64,000 nt of DNA. Origin: Sphagnum compactum (Eukaryota > Bryophyta > Sphagnopsida > Sphagnales). The stretch is taken from positions 7,864,213-7,928,212 of the forward strand of contig OZ234493.1 of assembly GCA_965153455.1 (NCBI GenBank), read 5' to 3'. The notes beneath the pieces are model-generated. The model made no database searches. It worked only from the letters and a program-made list of their open reading frames with translations, and was not told the DNA's origin. How positions within the stretch are numbered: position 1 is the first letter of the stretch; every line of letters begins with the position of its first letter. A program made the position numbers and the translations under genes. Below, in pieces: positions 1-14,204 of this stretch.

Positions 1-3000
1 CCAAGGTGAAATAAATGCCCTTCAACTCCACCTTGGGTGCATGCTTATTTTAGGAACACACCACTTCTAGTGTGTAATTAATTTTACATGTATGTAAAAG
101 AACTCATAAAACTCTACTGGTTTGCGAATGAATGTTGAGGGTGCCTTATTTTCAATAAAGTTGATATTGTTGGATGAAAAGGAGTAAGATGAAGGCACAT
201 TGGATGAAGATTTAATGGAAAGTGTTTCATTTTGTCGAAAGTAATAGATGACAAGAATAATTAGTTGATGGGTGTAGTCATAATAACACATACAACAATA
301 AATGTAACGTTTGCTTAGTTTTTTTATGTTTTAAAATCGTAATTTAATTTTATGTTGAAATTGTAACATTTGTTTATACAGTTGTATTTTTAATATATCA
401 TGTACACGTGAATTAATTTGAAATTAATCCAATGAATTAGAAATTAACAAAGTCATTCATTAAACATTATGACATTTTTTTTAAACAGGAAAAATACTTG
501 TAAATGGATTTGAATTCTTTTGAAAATAATGTTTTTGGCCAAAATTTTAACATAAACCTTAATAAATTAGTATGAAGAGAATTTAAAAATTCTTCAGAAA
601 TTTTTTTGAAAACTTTTTCAGGAAATTCCAAGAATATTTTAGGAATATTTTTCAAAAAAAGTCACAAAAATAGTCAAAAAGTAGGCAAGTGTGATTCATG
701 TTATCCCATTTGCACCCTAATAAGTATTATTCTTCTTGTGTGGATATGAGTATGTGAAGTTGTATGTTGTAGGCTAATAATTTTCAAAAATCTATGGCGA
801 ATGTTTGTGTGTAATTGAAATCAAAACGACAAAGTAGTTACAATTTTGTTTGGTGTTCTTATGGTTTTTCGCAATGGTGAGTTCGGTGGAGATGCTTCAA
901 AGGTTGATTTTGAGGAGGGGTTGTTGACGAAGAACATAAAAAAACAAGTTTTGGGAAAGTTAAGTACATTTCTTTTACTTTGAGCTTTGGGTTTTTTGTT
1001 GGGACATTTGTTAGTAATCTAAGTACAAACTTTATTGTGGCTAGTTGGGAATAATGCCCTTAGGCACTGGACATCTAATCTCTCATTCTAAGATCTATTC
1101 TACTACATACTGGAGTTAGAGAATAATTCATTTAGAAATCATGAATAAAGGTGAATGGAAATAGTGGAAGTGATGATAATCCACAAGGAGCAACTTAAGC
1201 TAGTTTTTAAAAAACATCAATTCAGGTCTATGAAAGGAACTCAAGAAAATTGCATGAAGGGAAGTGAAACAATTCATTGGGAACCCTCAGGATATTGTGT
1301 TGGAATTTTCCAAAGGTAGTAAAGTTGACGTTAATATGTCTGGGATGTTTTTATTTAATCGATTCTTGTCAAAAGTACCTGAGTGAATCTATGGGAGAAA
1401 TGGGGTGTCAATTGTGGACTAGTGTTAAATGAGACCGTGGTAGCCAACAAAGAATAATTCGGAAAGATCTTATCCACCATTTTCCATCCATCATGATTAG
1501 AAATTTGGTTCAAATAGTATACTTAGAATAATGAATAGGCCTTGGTCCATAGGGATATGTAATGAAAAGAAATGTGCAAGCAAGTTGTATAATGAAATGT
1601 TTTTGAATTGAATAAGACATAGGATTCAACGAAGGTATGATGTATGATCTATACGTTTAGTCATTGTATGTTATGAATATTTGAAAGGTGAAGATAATCT
1701 TGTTCTTTTGTTACAATACCTCAACAAATAAGGCACCTTATGCATAACAAGAGGTTTTTTAATTGAATTTCATTGGATCTTTATGTCAAGTAAGGACCAT
1801 AAATGGCATGGTTTTTGGAATTAGAATCACATGCAAGTTCCTCCTCTCCTTCAAATTAAAATCAAAACTATTGGTTTAGTAAAAGTCGAATTCTATCAAA
1901 TCTTTATGTTAGGTAAGGACCTCAAACAAGGCAATTCTTGCAATTTTAATCCCACAATAGGCTCTTACTTAATGCTAGGCCTTCATTCTTAGAACAAACC
2001 CCATTATTGGTCCTTACTCATTACCCTACACAAATCCAACAAACCATTCATGTTCACATTTCATACCATCAATAGGTATGAAGTGTACATCATGACATAC
2101 ATTCTTTTATGTGTTTATAGAGAAAAAAAGATTACACATTATGGAATGGGCCGCATACACCTAGCAACTAGGAACATAACTTTGGTTTTCCTTTTGAGTT
2201 AGCTAATCTAAAAGGGACCTTCATCCAAGGTGATTTTTTTGACCCCTTAAATGGCTTTGAAACCCAACCCAATTGCCAGTTCAAAGGCTTACTTAGTCCA
2301 AATAAAATCTGTTTGAATTTAAGGACTAGATGGTTCCAATATGGATAATTGTTGCAAGTTTGGATAACACTATTAAGCAACCTAGGTAAGCAAGACATTT
2401 CCCTGCTAAAATTGAACACATGGAGCTTGGTATTCACTTTCTACTTATTCAAGAAATATTTAACCCAAATTGTAAAAATTGACTTATTTTGGAACTATTT
2501 TAATAACTTGATAAAGGCTTCTGCATTGAGATAATGAAATCATTTACAATTTTATGAAATGATTAAACCAAAATAATGTATAAGGTTATAATGTTGAAGG
2601 TTAATTTAATAAACAAGTTAAAAATGAATGAACCCCACAAAAAATCTTGAAATAATTTAATATTTTGTCTAGTGAAATTATTTTATTTTTGAAAATCAAG
2701 TTCAACAATAAATATGGTAATTTTGGAATGTTGGTCATAATATTATGCCAAAATAAAAATATTCAACAATGAAGAAATATCATTGCATTTAATGTGCATA
2801 AAAAGATCTCATTAAAAAAAATACATTGCATGATTTCCTTCACTTATCACAATTCTTGGTTACAAGCAAGAAGGTCTTCATTTTATCCAGAAACTTAAGT
2901 GTGTCATAGGAGACATTGAAGCTATGTTACTAAACATTGGTAGGTGAATGACTAATAAATCACCTACTTATTAGATATTAAGTATTGGAACCAAAGAAAA

Positions 3001-6000
3001 TGATAAACCAATGCAACCTACACAACTATGTCAAGTTCCCAAAATTTCAACATCAACAAGTAATTTCTTTAGTTTTTTGCATTTTAGGCAAGAACTTTCT
3101 AAAAGATTTGACATTTTTTAAATAATAAAATTATTATCAACCTTGAAAAGGTACTATGGTAATAAACAAGACATTTGAATTTTGAACATTGATTATTTGA
3201 AGACCAAATCCATTCGTAAACACCCAAAGTACAAAGGCCATCAATTTTCAAGGACATTACTATTTGTATTTGTTGGATACCACATGTGTTCGAAGGGTGT
3301 TATTTTGTTACGTATTTGAAATGAATGCTGATATATCCATTATTTGTTGATAAATGTGCTAAATTTTGATAATTTTAAAATAACTTAAATTATTTATAAA
3401 TACAATAAGTTGTTTTATTTTAACCCCTTATATTTTTGATAATTTTCATTTTAAAAGGAAAAAAATTCAGTTATATTTTATTCTAATCCTCTTTTTTTTT
3501 CAACTATTAACTCAAGTCTCAATTTTTTTAAATTCAAATGTCATCCTTCATGTTTTAAAAGCCAACCCAAAAAATTCTTATTACCTGTAGGTAATACTAT
3601 AATAATATGATTTGATCCATACCATGAATGTTCCATTAATTTTAGAATTAGATTTGAAAAATAGGTCTTGACATTCAACTTTCATGATCATTATTGATTA
3701 GGACTACACAAATTAGAAGGTGAAACTTAAAAAGAGGAAAAAATGAAACATCATGCGCAAATAACATGGAGTAGGAAAAACATTTATGAGCAACACATTT
3801 ATAAGCATTTTGGTCGCATATCCAAAACCCACATACTCCTACATTCTACAACATCCAAATGGTCTTCATGTAAACATGAAATGGAAAAGGGGGTTCTAGT
3901 GGGTATAACATATTGCAACAAGGTTGGATGAAATAAATTGATTGAGTAAATGAATATAAAAGTTTAGATGAGGTTCATCACAATTCTTTCCTAAAGCATT
4001 TATACTAGGGTAACTAAAAATAGAATTATAAAGTCAATGGATGAAAATGCTTAGGTGTGAAAGAGAAAAGAAATGCAAAAATGCAAGTGTAAAACATATA
4101 ATGGCAAGGTGGTAATGTAGCATGTGGGTGTTCACAAAGCATGTGATAGTCAAAGTTGAAAGTTACATGGTAAAGTAGATAAAAGAATAAAAGGGATGTC
4201 CATTTTTATCATGTATTACATGCATACCAAAAACAAAAAAATAACATCAAAATGGGTGGAAGTGCAATAAAAAACCTTATGTCCTATGTTACACTTATAA
4301 TCATCTATCTCCAAAAATTTAGGAATTTTTTTTAATGTAATAAAAATGTATTCCCAAAGATGAATGGTAAATTCATATTTGAAGAGCTTTCAATGCAAAA
4401 TATTAAATGATATCAGTTATACGAATTGTTAAGATATAAAAATCGTTGTGTTGTTTTAGGCATCAAAAAGTTTATATTGTCCTTTCTCATGGTTACAACA
4501 TAATTGACACATATTTGAAACAAAATACCAAACAATGAGAATTAGACATAACAAATATTGGTATTTAGAAAAACTTACCAAAACTTCCCTTGCAAGGAAA
4601 AATTTGAAATTTCTTGCAAAATTATGAAAAATTATCTTAACTTTGAAATTTTCAAATGAAAAATTCAATACATAATAATTTTATAATGGGTTTTGTCATT
4701 GTTTTTACTTACTTTTAAAGTAAACAATCAAGATTATTTCCACTAATTTTTTTTTAATATAATAATTTCATGTGCAAATTCTATAAGGTGTACCATTAAA
4801 GACAAAAAGTACCTAGTCCTTAATGGAGTTTTTTTTGTCCTATATGTTGATCCCCATCAATATTAATGAGTCAAAATGTGTCAAATATTTTATAAATGTC
4901 ATATTTTAAACCATTACAACTACAGATTCCATCAATCTCATCCATTTGGACCGTGCACTCAAAACTCCATGTTTTCAACTTCAACCACCTCAAGCAAAAT
5001 GATTATTCTACTTTAAAACCATTAAAATTTCCACTTGCATTTTTTCACCTATTAATCAAATTGACATCACGCAACTTTTTAAAAAATAAGATATGTTATA
5101 CTTCACAAATAACATTTTTTTTAAATACATTAATTATTTACAACTATTGTGTGTTGGTAAAATTCATTTATTATTATCATCAAATCATTGAAACTCTACA
5201 ATCTACCTTGAACAATGACTAGTTGACGTAATCATTATCAAATAGATCTCATTCATTCAAATTTCTAACCTTGACTATAGATCTTATGTATTAAATAGTT
5301 AATGATATGGAATATAATCACATTCCTAACAGTAATTGCAAGAAAAAAATAATCCTCATGTTCAAATTGTTTTATAATGTTTAAAACAAATTTTGAATTA
5401 CTCCTTTAACCAACCCATTACATCCATTGACTATGAAACGTATTTGTTAATCGAATTTTTGTCTTTGTGTTTTGTCCTTTTGTAACAATCTTACTAACAC
5501 TTTAATGAAATACAAAACTTACATGTTTCTTTTGAATTTTGTCAAATGTTAAACTCCCTTCATATCAAATTGAATTCATTATAACTTTTGTAATATTTAT
5601 GCGTTGAATTATCTCCATAGATACTAACCACCTTCACACATTTTCCCTACTCAATTGTTGTAATGTTATTTTTTAACATTAATATGGTGACATTAGAATA
5701 TTATAAAAATCAATAAACAACCTTTAATTTATTTTTAAATTGATGAAAATCTGTCTATGAAGGTATTTTGTTTTGTATTTTTTTATTTTATCACATTGAG
5801 ATTTCCCAAACTATAACACTTCATGTCACGCTCTTGATATTTTCGAAAAACTTTTGATGAGTAGGGGTGCATCAACTTGGTTTGAGATTGTTTGGACCTA
5901 CAGTGTGAAAGCTATTGATTATTGAACCATTTTCTTAATGAAAATTATATAAAATAAATAATAAAACCTATATTCAATTTTAGGGGTGTTCTTGGTGTTG

Positions 6001-7140
6001 TTGGAAATTCTTGACACAAGTCAAATTCAATAAAAACTTATTTCAGAATTTTTAGAGCTGAAATGTGGAAGATGTTCTTTTTGAATGGATTTTGTTGCTG
6101 AAAATTCAAAAAAATTGTAAAAATTGGGTTTGGAAAAAAAAATTAGTTGAGCTTTCAATGTGTGCACACTTAGGCCAATCGCACGAGCTACCTTAGTAAC
6201 AATAAAATATACAACATGATCTTTCAAACATAATGTCAAATTGATGAAAATATTTTATTCACATCTTTTGAAAGCATTTAATTGTTCATTCTTGTTTGGA
6301 ATAATGATCTTGATAGAGGTGAGGTCATTAAGAAAATTGCAAAAACCTTCTTAAAAAAAAGTGTTCATTATTCTAAATTTCTATGTGAAATAATTCAATA
6401 ATCCACATAATCTGTTGATCTCCAAATCCATGTAAGGCTTGTGAAAAAACCAAAGGAAAGACAAAAGTGTAGGTAAAGCATGGAAGGTTGAAAACTTTGT
6501 GTGAGAGCAAAGAAAACATGGCAAAGGAGCAAGACTCATTCCAAAAAAGACGATAAAAACATGTTAACAATTCACCTCACTAATATCTTCCACACATTAT
6601 GGCCATGCAAGAATTTCAAAGCTACAATTTAACATCAAAAGATCATAGACAACCTAGGCAATATAATACCATGAATACACAAACAATGCAATAAAAGACC
6701 ATAATAGATTATTTAACCCTTTTAGTCCATGGTATATGTACACTTAGTGGTGGGGTTAGGGACACCAACAACCTTTCATGATTGACAAGGTCAATCTACC
6801 ATTCAATCTTGCTACCTAGTATTCTAACTTACTAAATGGCACATTTTAATTATTTTTACACTAAAACTAAAAAGGATGAAGGTATGCATGTAAAAACATA
6901 AGGGTGTATATTAGGTATCAACAATTTGTGCCCATGTTAAGATGTAAATTGTATACCTAATATACATGTGTAATGTTGTAACATGTGCAATTGACCCCCA
7001 AGTGTGAATTAATTACCCAACTAATTTTTCCTTTCAAAACCATTTGTTAATAATTCAATTGAACTTCCAAGAAAAAAAAACTACTCAAAATTCAATATCT
7101 CCCACACCTTAAGTCTAAAAATTTATAAGTTAACTTCATT
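1..7140. other. AT-rich intergenic DNA, no gene seen
   Basis: No frame here is longer than about 108 codons, none shows recognisable motifs, and none pairs with plausible splice sites into a protein. The sequence is AT-rich, with many short homopolymer runs and no clear long tandem array. It most likely consists of old, unrecognisable repeat debris. Confidence 0.6.
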
Positions 7141-7149
7141 TAATCCTAT

Positions 7150-8980
7150 TCATCGAGGGCTTTTTAACAATACTAAGAGTGCTCCCCAAATTCTTCTATA
7201 ATTTTCTAGTTTTGATTTAAATAAATTCGCGGAGAAAAAAAAAATTGTTGAATATATTTCAAGAACTTCTCCACCATAGATGAAAACATTATGAAACCAA
7301 TTGGTGCACCCGTATTCATGGATGTATGTAGGGCTTTTTCCGATGGTACCAAGAGTGTGGCAAGAGGCATTGTGGTTTGGTGATCCCAACTCAGGTCACA
7401 TAGGTAATATATTTTTCCTCCCAGCAGCAGCAGCATTAGGTGAACCACCAGTACTTATTCCAGTACCATGGTAAATACCCCAAAGAAATTAGGGTTTACT
7501 TCTTTACATTAGAAATAATATCCCATACTTAGACTAAGTCAGAGGGTGTCTATGAGTCCAAAATTAACATTCCCTGTGTTAGTTAGTTAGTTATTAGGAG
7601 GTATTTTTGGATGAGAAGAGAATAATATTTCACAAACTTGTCCTTAAATGTGCAATAATAAGCTCAACTACACTACTGAAATTTGAGAGATCCAATGATT
7701 TCTTGTCCTTCCCTTTGACATGTTAACCTAATAGGACAGGTATTACTTTTTCCACTCACCTTGCCAAATTCATTCATGGTGCATGAATATGATCATCAGG
7801 ACAATGGATGATGCCCTTGCTGTTGCATTCAATGAATGAATAAAAATAATGTATTTATAGGGCATATATATATATATATATATATAAAATATATAGTATA
7901 CATGCCAAAAAACCCACCATAGAACTCTCATGATTCCACAATTATGCCAATTCCCTTGTTGGGAAGGTGGGTTTGGAGCTTGTTCAGATTTGGGTATTGG
8001 GAATCTTTTTTTCCTACCCAGATGATGGCTGATACTGACCTACTTACTAGGTACCCCAACTTTTCATTGGAGAAAGTGCAAGCAACTCTACTAGGTACCT
8101 TCTCTCTCTCCTGAGTCTTACTAAGCCCCACTTTGATTGGCATGTAAGCCTTTTTTTATAACTTGTTTGTTTTGTCATACACTGCTGTAGCAGCACCAAC
8201 AACAACAACAACAACAAGAAAGGCTGTGTCACACACACTGTGGCCGTGCCATTTACATTAAAACATTAGTATCTTAAGAGCAAAAGAAGAAGAATTATTA
8301 TGGAAACTCAAATATTTTTTCACCACCCAAAAATATAATCTTCAAAAAAAAGAATCCTCTTATGAAAGAAACCCCAATCCTTCAAGATATGATAACTCTA
8401 TATAATAATCTCAAGTTCCAACACAAGCCAAAATATATGGTCTTTCAAAAATCTTCATATTAAAGTAGACCAGGCTATAACCTAGAGGCCAAAATCCATT
8501 AAGCTACTATACTCTATAATGAATCTAAACACAACAATATCCTTGCCTACCAAGGCCAGGCCAAAAATTCAATCAAGTGAATAGAAGAAGTGAATGAATA
8601 GAAGAAGTATATTCGGTGTTGTGTGTGTGTGAGTCCTGTCCTGACTCCCCAACTTTGAAGAAGCATCAGGGTGAGTGGGTGAGTGGGTTGGATGGTTGGT
8701 TGGTTCAAGAGTTGGAGTTTTCTCAGATTTAGAAATGCAAAGGGATTTTGTTCCAGTGTTTGGCGGTTCTTGACTTTTCTGAAGAATCTTCGGTTTTGGG
8801 CTTCTTACAAAAAAATAATCAGAATGGGTTTGGGTTCCAGTTTCACAACAAAATGGAACCTTGGTTTTTTCAGTTCTCGTCAGGTTCTTGAAAAAATATT
8901 AAATTCGAGTTTTGTTCTACGTAACCCAGGTCCAGTTTGGGAGTGTGCTTGAATTTTGAGGTGAGGACTTTGCATTCACA
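7150..8980. other. Mixed-composition region without a recognised gene
   Basis: The base composition is less AT-biased than the first 7 kb, and short frames lie on both strands (for example 7206-7448 minus and 8683-8952 plus). None matches a family I know. A TA dinucleotide run and several short CAA and GTT runs are present. This could be a decayed promoter or exon region, but nothing in it supports a gene call. Confidence 0.4.
7864..7886. repeat. (TA)n microsatellite
   Basis: An uninterrupted TA dinucleotide run of about 23 bases, followed by AT-rich sequence. Confidence 0.9.
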
Positions 8981-8983
8981 AAA

Positions 8984-9014
8984 GTGTGTGTGTGTGTGTG
9001 TATGTGTGTGTGTG
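8984..9014. repeat. (GT)n microsatellite
   Basis: A GT dinucleotide run of about 31 bases with one A interruption near its middle. Confidence 0.9.
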
Positions 9015-9477
9015 GGAGGGTGCAATGAAGGTGAGTTCCAAGCACTCCCAAGTGAGAATCACCTTGAGAAGTTCAAGTCTTCATAGTGTTTGAATTTTTT
9101 TAGATTATAATGCAAATATTATACATGATCCAAATTGGGCCTCGATATATTATTAAACTAATTTCGAAATGTAAATATTAAAAATGAACATAGCTTTTTC
9201 ATTTAAAATTATGAGTTAGTAACTATGGTCAAAAGAAGGGTTGAAAGTCAAATTGGTAATTTGACTATTGATCACTCAAACAAGGTTAGATGACCTCAAA
9301 GCGAAACATGCGACATGACACTGAAAAGATCTCTACAAGATGTATAAGACATTGTGCATTCATGTTTGTTTCAAGGGAATTATGTGATTTCAAAGTTCTC
9401 AGACATTACATGTCCTTATTTTGCTAGTCTATTTCAGGATTCCTAAAAGTTTTGACCATTTTAATGCAACCTCCGTA

Positions 9478-9850
9478 AACAATTACAATCTTATATATTA
9501 ATTCATTAAGTCTGTCAGTCTGTCCGGGACGGGGGTTTTGGGGGGTGGGGGAGGGAGAGGCCGGTGAAGCAGCGGGTGACAGGTGACAGGGCGGGGGGGG
9601 GGGGGGGCCAGCACGGGCGAGGGGCAAAAAGTTAATTACCATTGCATTAATTGCACTAACCTTTGGGGGGAAGGGAAAGCCTTAGTTAGTGGGTGAGTTA
9701 TTGTGAGTACAAAAGTAACTACACCCCCACTCACCAGTCTGGGTCAGGATTGTACCAGAATTCAAATTCCATTTTGGATTCTTGACCGGACCGGGGGATC
9801 GAAGGACCGGGCGGGGGGGAGCTCGACGGGTGCATTATGCACCGGGTTCA
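9478..9850. repeat. GC-rich island A with G-tract and palindrome
   Basis: A sharply GC-rich stretch sits in AT-rich DNA. It opens with a flank containing TATATATTAATTCATTAAG and then a CTGTC-rich segment. It continues into G-runs, including a run of about 14 G with the last two interrupted only at the edge (about 9592-9607), and later a CCGG-rich segment. It closes with a near-perfect palindrome, GGTGCATTATGCACC, at 9829-9843. The opening flank is nearly identical, in reverse orientation, to the right flank of the GC-rich island at 24.5-24.85 kb, so both probably belong to one dispersed family. Short open frames inside it are artefacts of composition. Confidence 0.65.
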
Positions 9851-11690
9851 CACTAGTGTATATTATAAAGGAAAAAGTGGTGATTCTTGCCAACTATAAG
9901 TGACAAGCCTATGACATAATTTGGTTCCAAATGCACAAACTACACTCTTTTATTAGTTTCTTCTATTAGTTTGAACATGTTCACATGTTCAAGAGCTCAA
10001 ATTGATGAGGTCCTCTTGATCTCATTCCAAAGTTCTCACACACCCATCCAACTTGAAAAAAGAAACCTTAGTTTTAAGGAACCCACTTCTAAGTTTTAAT
10101 GAACTTAAAAACCTTGGGTGTGTTCCTTTTCACACCCATCCAACTTGAGCCCATTTGCTAACCATTACCATAGTTGGCAATTGTCATCTTCATTTTTCTT
10201 TATGTGGATAAAATGGTTTGAACATTGACTCTCACACTAATTAAAGAATTTTTCAGTCACTAGCACTACAATATCCCCTCAAAAATGAAGGATGTCTAAA
10301 AGGATTAAACTAATTTTCATAATTCAAGTACAATCACTAAAATTTTGAGAAAATGTTGAACATTAGACAATCAGTCATTAACATGCATACTTTTGCAATG
10401 AAAATTGATATTCATTTATTTTGTTGCTACTATTTTGTGCTTAACACCATTAAAAGCATTGCTTCCTTTGAATCTAGGTTGTATATATAACTGCACAACT
10501 AATATTGTGAAACGTCTTAATAATATGACTTTTTCATCCCAAATTATATAACTTCAAGGTTTTAGTGGTGTTTTTTGGACATATGAAAATGTTTGTCAAT
10601 TAAGGTTTCTTTCCAATTTTTGTATGCAAAGGTTTAAATTAATCCACATGATAACCTAGTGGTTAGAACTTATGAAGCCATTTTAGAAAGTCCAAGAGAA
10701 ATTGACATCTATTTAAAAAGGAAAAAACCACTCATCAAATTCATGTATTCAAAACAATTTCATCACATAACTTTGCTTAGTTTTTTTGAATTTCATGAAA
10801 AACACTCCATGTTTTGTGGCAATGCAAATTGAAGGCACCTTATATGTCACAATGTTGAAACATCAATTTGAATTTTAATGTTACCTAGTGTGACATCAAA
10901 TAAGGTCAATATAGGGTCATAACCCAAATCTAGCTACCTAAAATAAGGTGTAAGGTGATTGAAATTTGTGTTGTTCAATCACCTTAAGCCTTGTGGCAAT
11001 TGAAATGACAATCATCGTATAATGACTAATGACCAAACTATGGTGAAGGAAAATAAATTGGCATGGCAACTTCAATGTTTTTTTGGCAAATTTTAACTAT
11101 TTTAGACCAAGAAAATTAGGAAAATTTTGGATTTTGAATGTAAATTTAACCAAATTTCTTATGTTTTGGTTAAATTTTGTCAAAATTTTGACACCAAAAA
11201 ATGAAAAAAAATAGTGGTAAGCTTTCATTTGCATCAAAAAAATATTGCTTCAAATGAATATCTATTGATTTTATTCCATTATTTGATGTGTATGACCTTT
11301 TATTAGAACATTTTGTATATTGCCATAAACACATGGATCTTCTAACATGTCAAAATATTGACAAAAAAATATTTTGGGGACATGAAATGATGGGATGTAT
11401 GATATTATTTATACCCTTAACATGTGCATAAAGGGAATCACAATATCAATGCAAATGAACCAAAAATCATGAAAATCTAATCATGTTCAATGACAAGTTT
11501 ACTACTACTCAAATTTCAAAAATAATCACATATAATATCATGATTCCTTATCAAAAATTTATTTGATTAAGTCAATACATCCAAAACATGTCACTTTCAA
11601 CCATTCATATGAACTACACAAAATTTCATATGCACCAATTATAAACAATCTATGGTTGCTTTTGGTAAAAGAATTTAGGTGTAATCTAGT
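9851..11690. other. AT-rich intergenic DNA
   Basis: No supported gene. The phrase CACACCCATCCAACTTGA occurs twice about 95 bases apart (near 10037 and 10132), a small direct repeat. The rest is AT-rich and featureless. Confidence 0.5.
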
Positions 11691-11699
11691 TGTATGGAA

Positions 11700-12660
11700 G
11701 CCCCACCAATGTGCACACATCATGATGGATGATTCTTCACACCTTTAAATTCATCTTATACATATCATGAATGACCTTGCCAAGATATATTGGTTGAATC
11801 ATCTAAAAAATCATTTTGCATTGAAATCTTCATCCCATATGACATTTGTCAACCTTCCCATCAAATATGCCTCAAACATCAACATTGTTTGGTGTGATTT
11901 CATTGTATGCCAAAAGGAATTTGCAGTTCCAAACTCACCATATATAAAAAATAATTAAAGGCCGCCCACCAAAATGTTTTTCTTGCATTGATGGCATTTT
12001 GCTCCTTGACAAAAGCATACAAAGATAGAGTCACCTCTTGCATGTGTTTATTTTCACACAAATCACACACACCAATGTACACAACATTTGTCCAATGGAA
12101 AATGCAACATGATGTCCTTTGACAAATCATTATGCAAAATCCCATTATTTTTTACTATACACATGATGTTCATGAATGCCCATGCCATCTTCACACGATT
12201 TCACCTAAAGATGATAGGTCATCTTTGTCATTCCACATCAAACCCTCTTTCCACAATAACGTTCAATTGTACATAACGAGTGAGTACTTCATGTTGTAAT
12301 CCAACATTTCTCGAAGTGTGCCCCCATTCCACCACAATGTGTAAGCTTCCATGGTTTTTGAATGGATAACAAGGACCTTGATGACACCTAGAGGTTCACG
12401 TGGGCAAGCCGATGCTTCTACTAAATGTTGTTTACATGCTTCCTATTTATCATTTGTTTTGGGTGTTTTCCTTGCTAATTCAATAGTATTTGGGATGCAA
12501 TCAAACCTTTCAATCCACACCTTACACACCATGCCATGACCACCTTGATTGACTTGACCTGACAAAGGCATCACATTCATTATTTTTGGAATCCATTAGA
12601 TGCCCTAACTTACTATTTGGGAAAGAAAATTTCAAATTCATTTTTCCATCCATGGTGTCA
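11700..12660 (-). pseudogene. Protein kinase-like pseudogene (multicopy-type)
   Basis: The minus strand, read across several stops and frame changes, yields kinase landmarks in the right order. These are a glycine loop-like GGHGMVCKVW, a GVIKVL segment resembling the VAIK strand, a hinge-like YTLWWNGGTLREML, a catalytic-loop-like GILHNDLSKD (compare HRDLxxxN, with the Asn position changed), a GVCDL segment where DFG is expected, and a WWAAF segment where APE is expected. Parts of the C-lobe follow down to about 11700. The intact family would be a divergent kinase-like protein with HND in place of HRD. The frame is broken by at least five stops or frameshifts, so no product is expected. No introns are evident, which suggests a retrocopy or a transposon-carried gene. 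The kinase-like fold is well supported by motif order, but the family name is not known to me. Confidence 0.55.
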
Positions 12661-12669
12661 ATCATGCCT

Positions 12670-14195
12670 TCTTCAAAAAATTCTTGTTAGATTTGGTGCA
12701 CCATGTCACCTTATCCCACAATTCCACCACCTCCACATTCTAATTTACCTTGTCTTTTGTTAAATTAAAAAATTTGAACCATTATGACAAATTTGACATC
12801 ACATCTTTAACCTTGCATCCAAGTCACTCTAAAAACCTTGGAAAATTTTACAATTTGATATATTCCATGGAACTGTTTATATTCCATTAAAATTTTGATT
12901 CTATGACTTATTTGTACCTTTTTAGGCCAAATGTTTGTTTGCTCACGAAAGCAAAGTCAAGGTATTCAATCATATCTCCTTGAAAAAATCCAAGTCATTC
13001 TTTTTAAAACTACCATGTGACAATATGTTTAAATCATTTGCCACAAGCTTTTATCATTTTTGAGAACGAGTTGATGAAATGTTTTCGCCTCGATACATTT
13101 CACTTTTGGGATGACACACTATTAAGCCTTACATGTGAATTAACCAATGTATAAAATAAAGGGCCTAAGGTCAAATTGTTCCCCTAAAGATTGGTTGGAC
13201 AACATCACTTTAAATTAAGATGCTTAAAAAACTTTAAAACCTTCCAAACACTAATTGTTATGAACAACTAGAATTTCAAAAAGTCAAGGTTTAAAGTTTT
13301 TCATTTTTTTGTGAAAAGGTTAACAAAAGCACAGACATACCCAAGGTTTCAACTTCCTTAGGTCACATGAGGTTTTAAACAATGGTTGTAAGTGTGCAAT
13401 CAAAAACACAAAACCCAAAAGAAAAAAGTTGAGACAAAAAAATGAAACTAAGATTCATTTTTAAAATCTCATAAAAGGTTTCACCCCTCTTTCCCGAGAT
13501 ATATAATAACGATTGCTTCTTAAACAACATAAGCCCACACACCTCAAAAGAGAAAGTGAATTTATAATGCGCACTTCACTTTTTATTACCCAGCACAAGC
13601 AAAGTGGGTTAGTTACTTTTTTTTGTGAAAGTTAACCATTTTTCCAACAATGATCAGATTAATTTCAATCGCCAATGGGCACACATGATTGATTCCAACT
13701 ACTAAAGAAACCTACCCAAATAACAACCAAAAAGTGTTCCAAATTTAGTTGTTAAATGAACAATAGAGATTAATCCCTCATTAATTAGATAACCAAAATC
13801 TATTTTGATTGCTAAAATTGTGGTGATTGGAAGATTTTAGTCATGACAATTCAATCCATTTTCGATCATCGTGCATCCAAGGGGTAGATTGAAGATAAAA
13901 AAATGTCCATGTCCCACCTTATAAATGAAACTAACATGTTCGGATAGCCACTAAAACGATGATGAATGGCAAATGAGCATGCCACATCATTTCTAACAAC
14001 CCTAATATACATAAATGTGTCATCAAGCATTTTAAAAAGCAAAATGCCCACAAAGGCAAGTGTTTCACTTTTTGAAATTCCCACGTTACTTTTTTTTTTT
14101 AATCGATACATGGTGGGTATTTGTCCAATACTTGTTGGGTATCATAATATAAATAAATAATAAGTAAAAATTAGTTGTGTTTTAAGCCAAAAAGC
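12670..14195. other. AT-rich intergenic DNA
   Basis: No supported gene or clear repeat. The short frames at 13866-14160 overlap on both strands and carry no recognisable motif. Confidence 0.5.
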
Positions 14196-14204
14196 AACAC
14201 ACCT

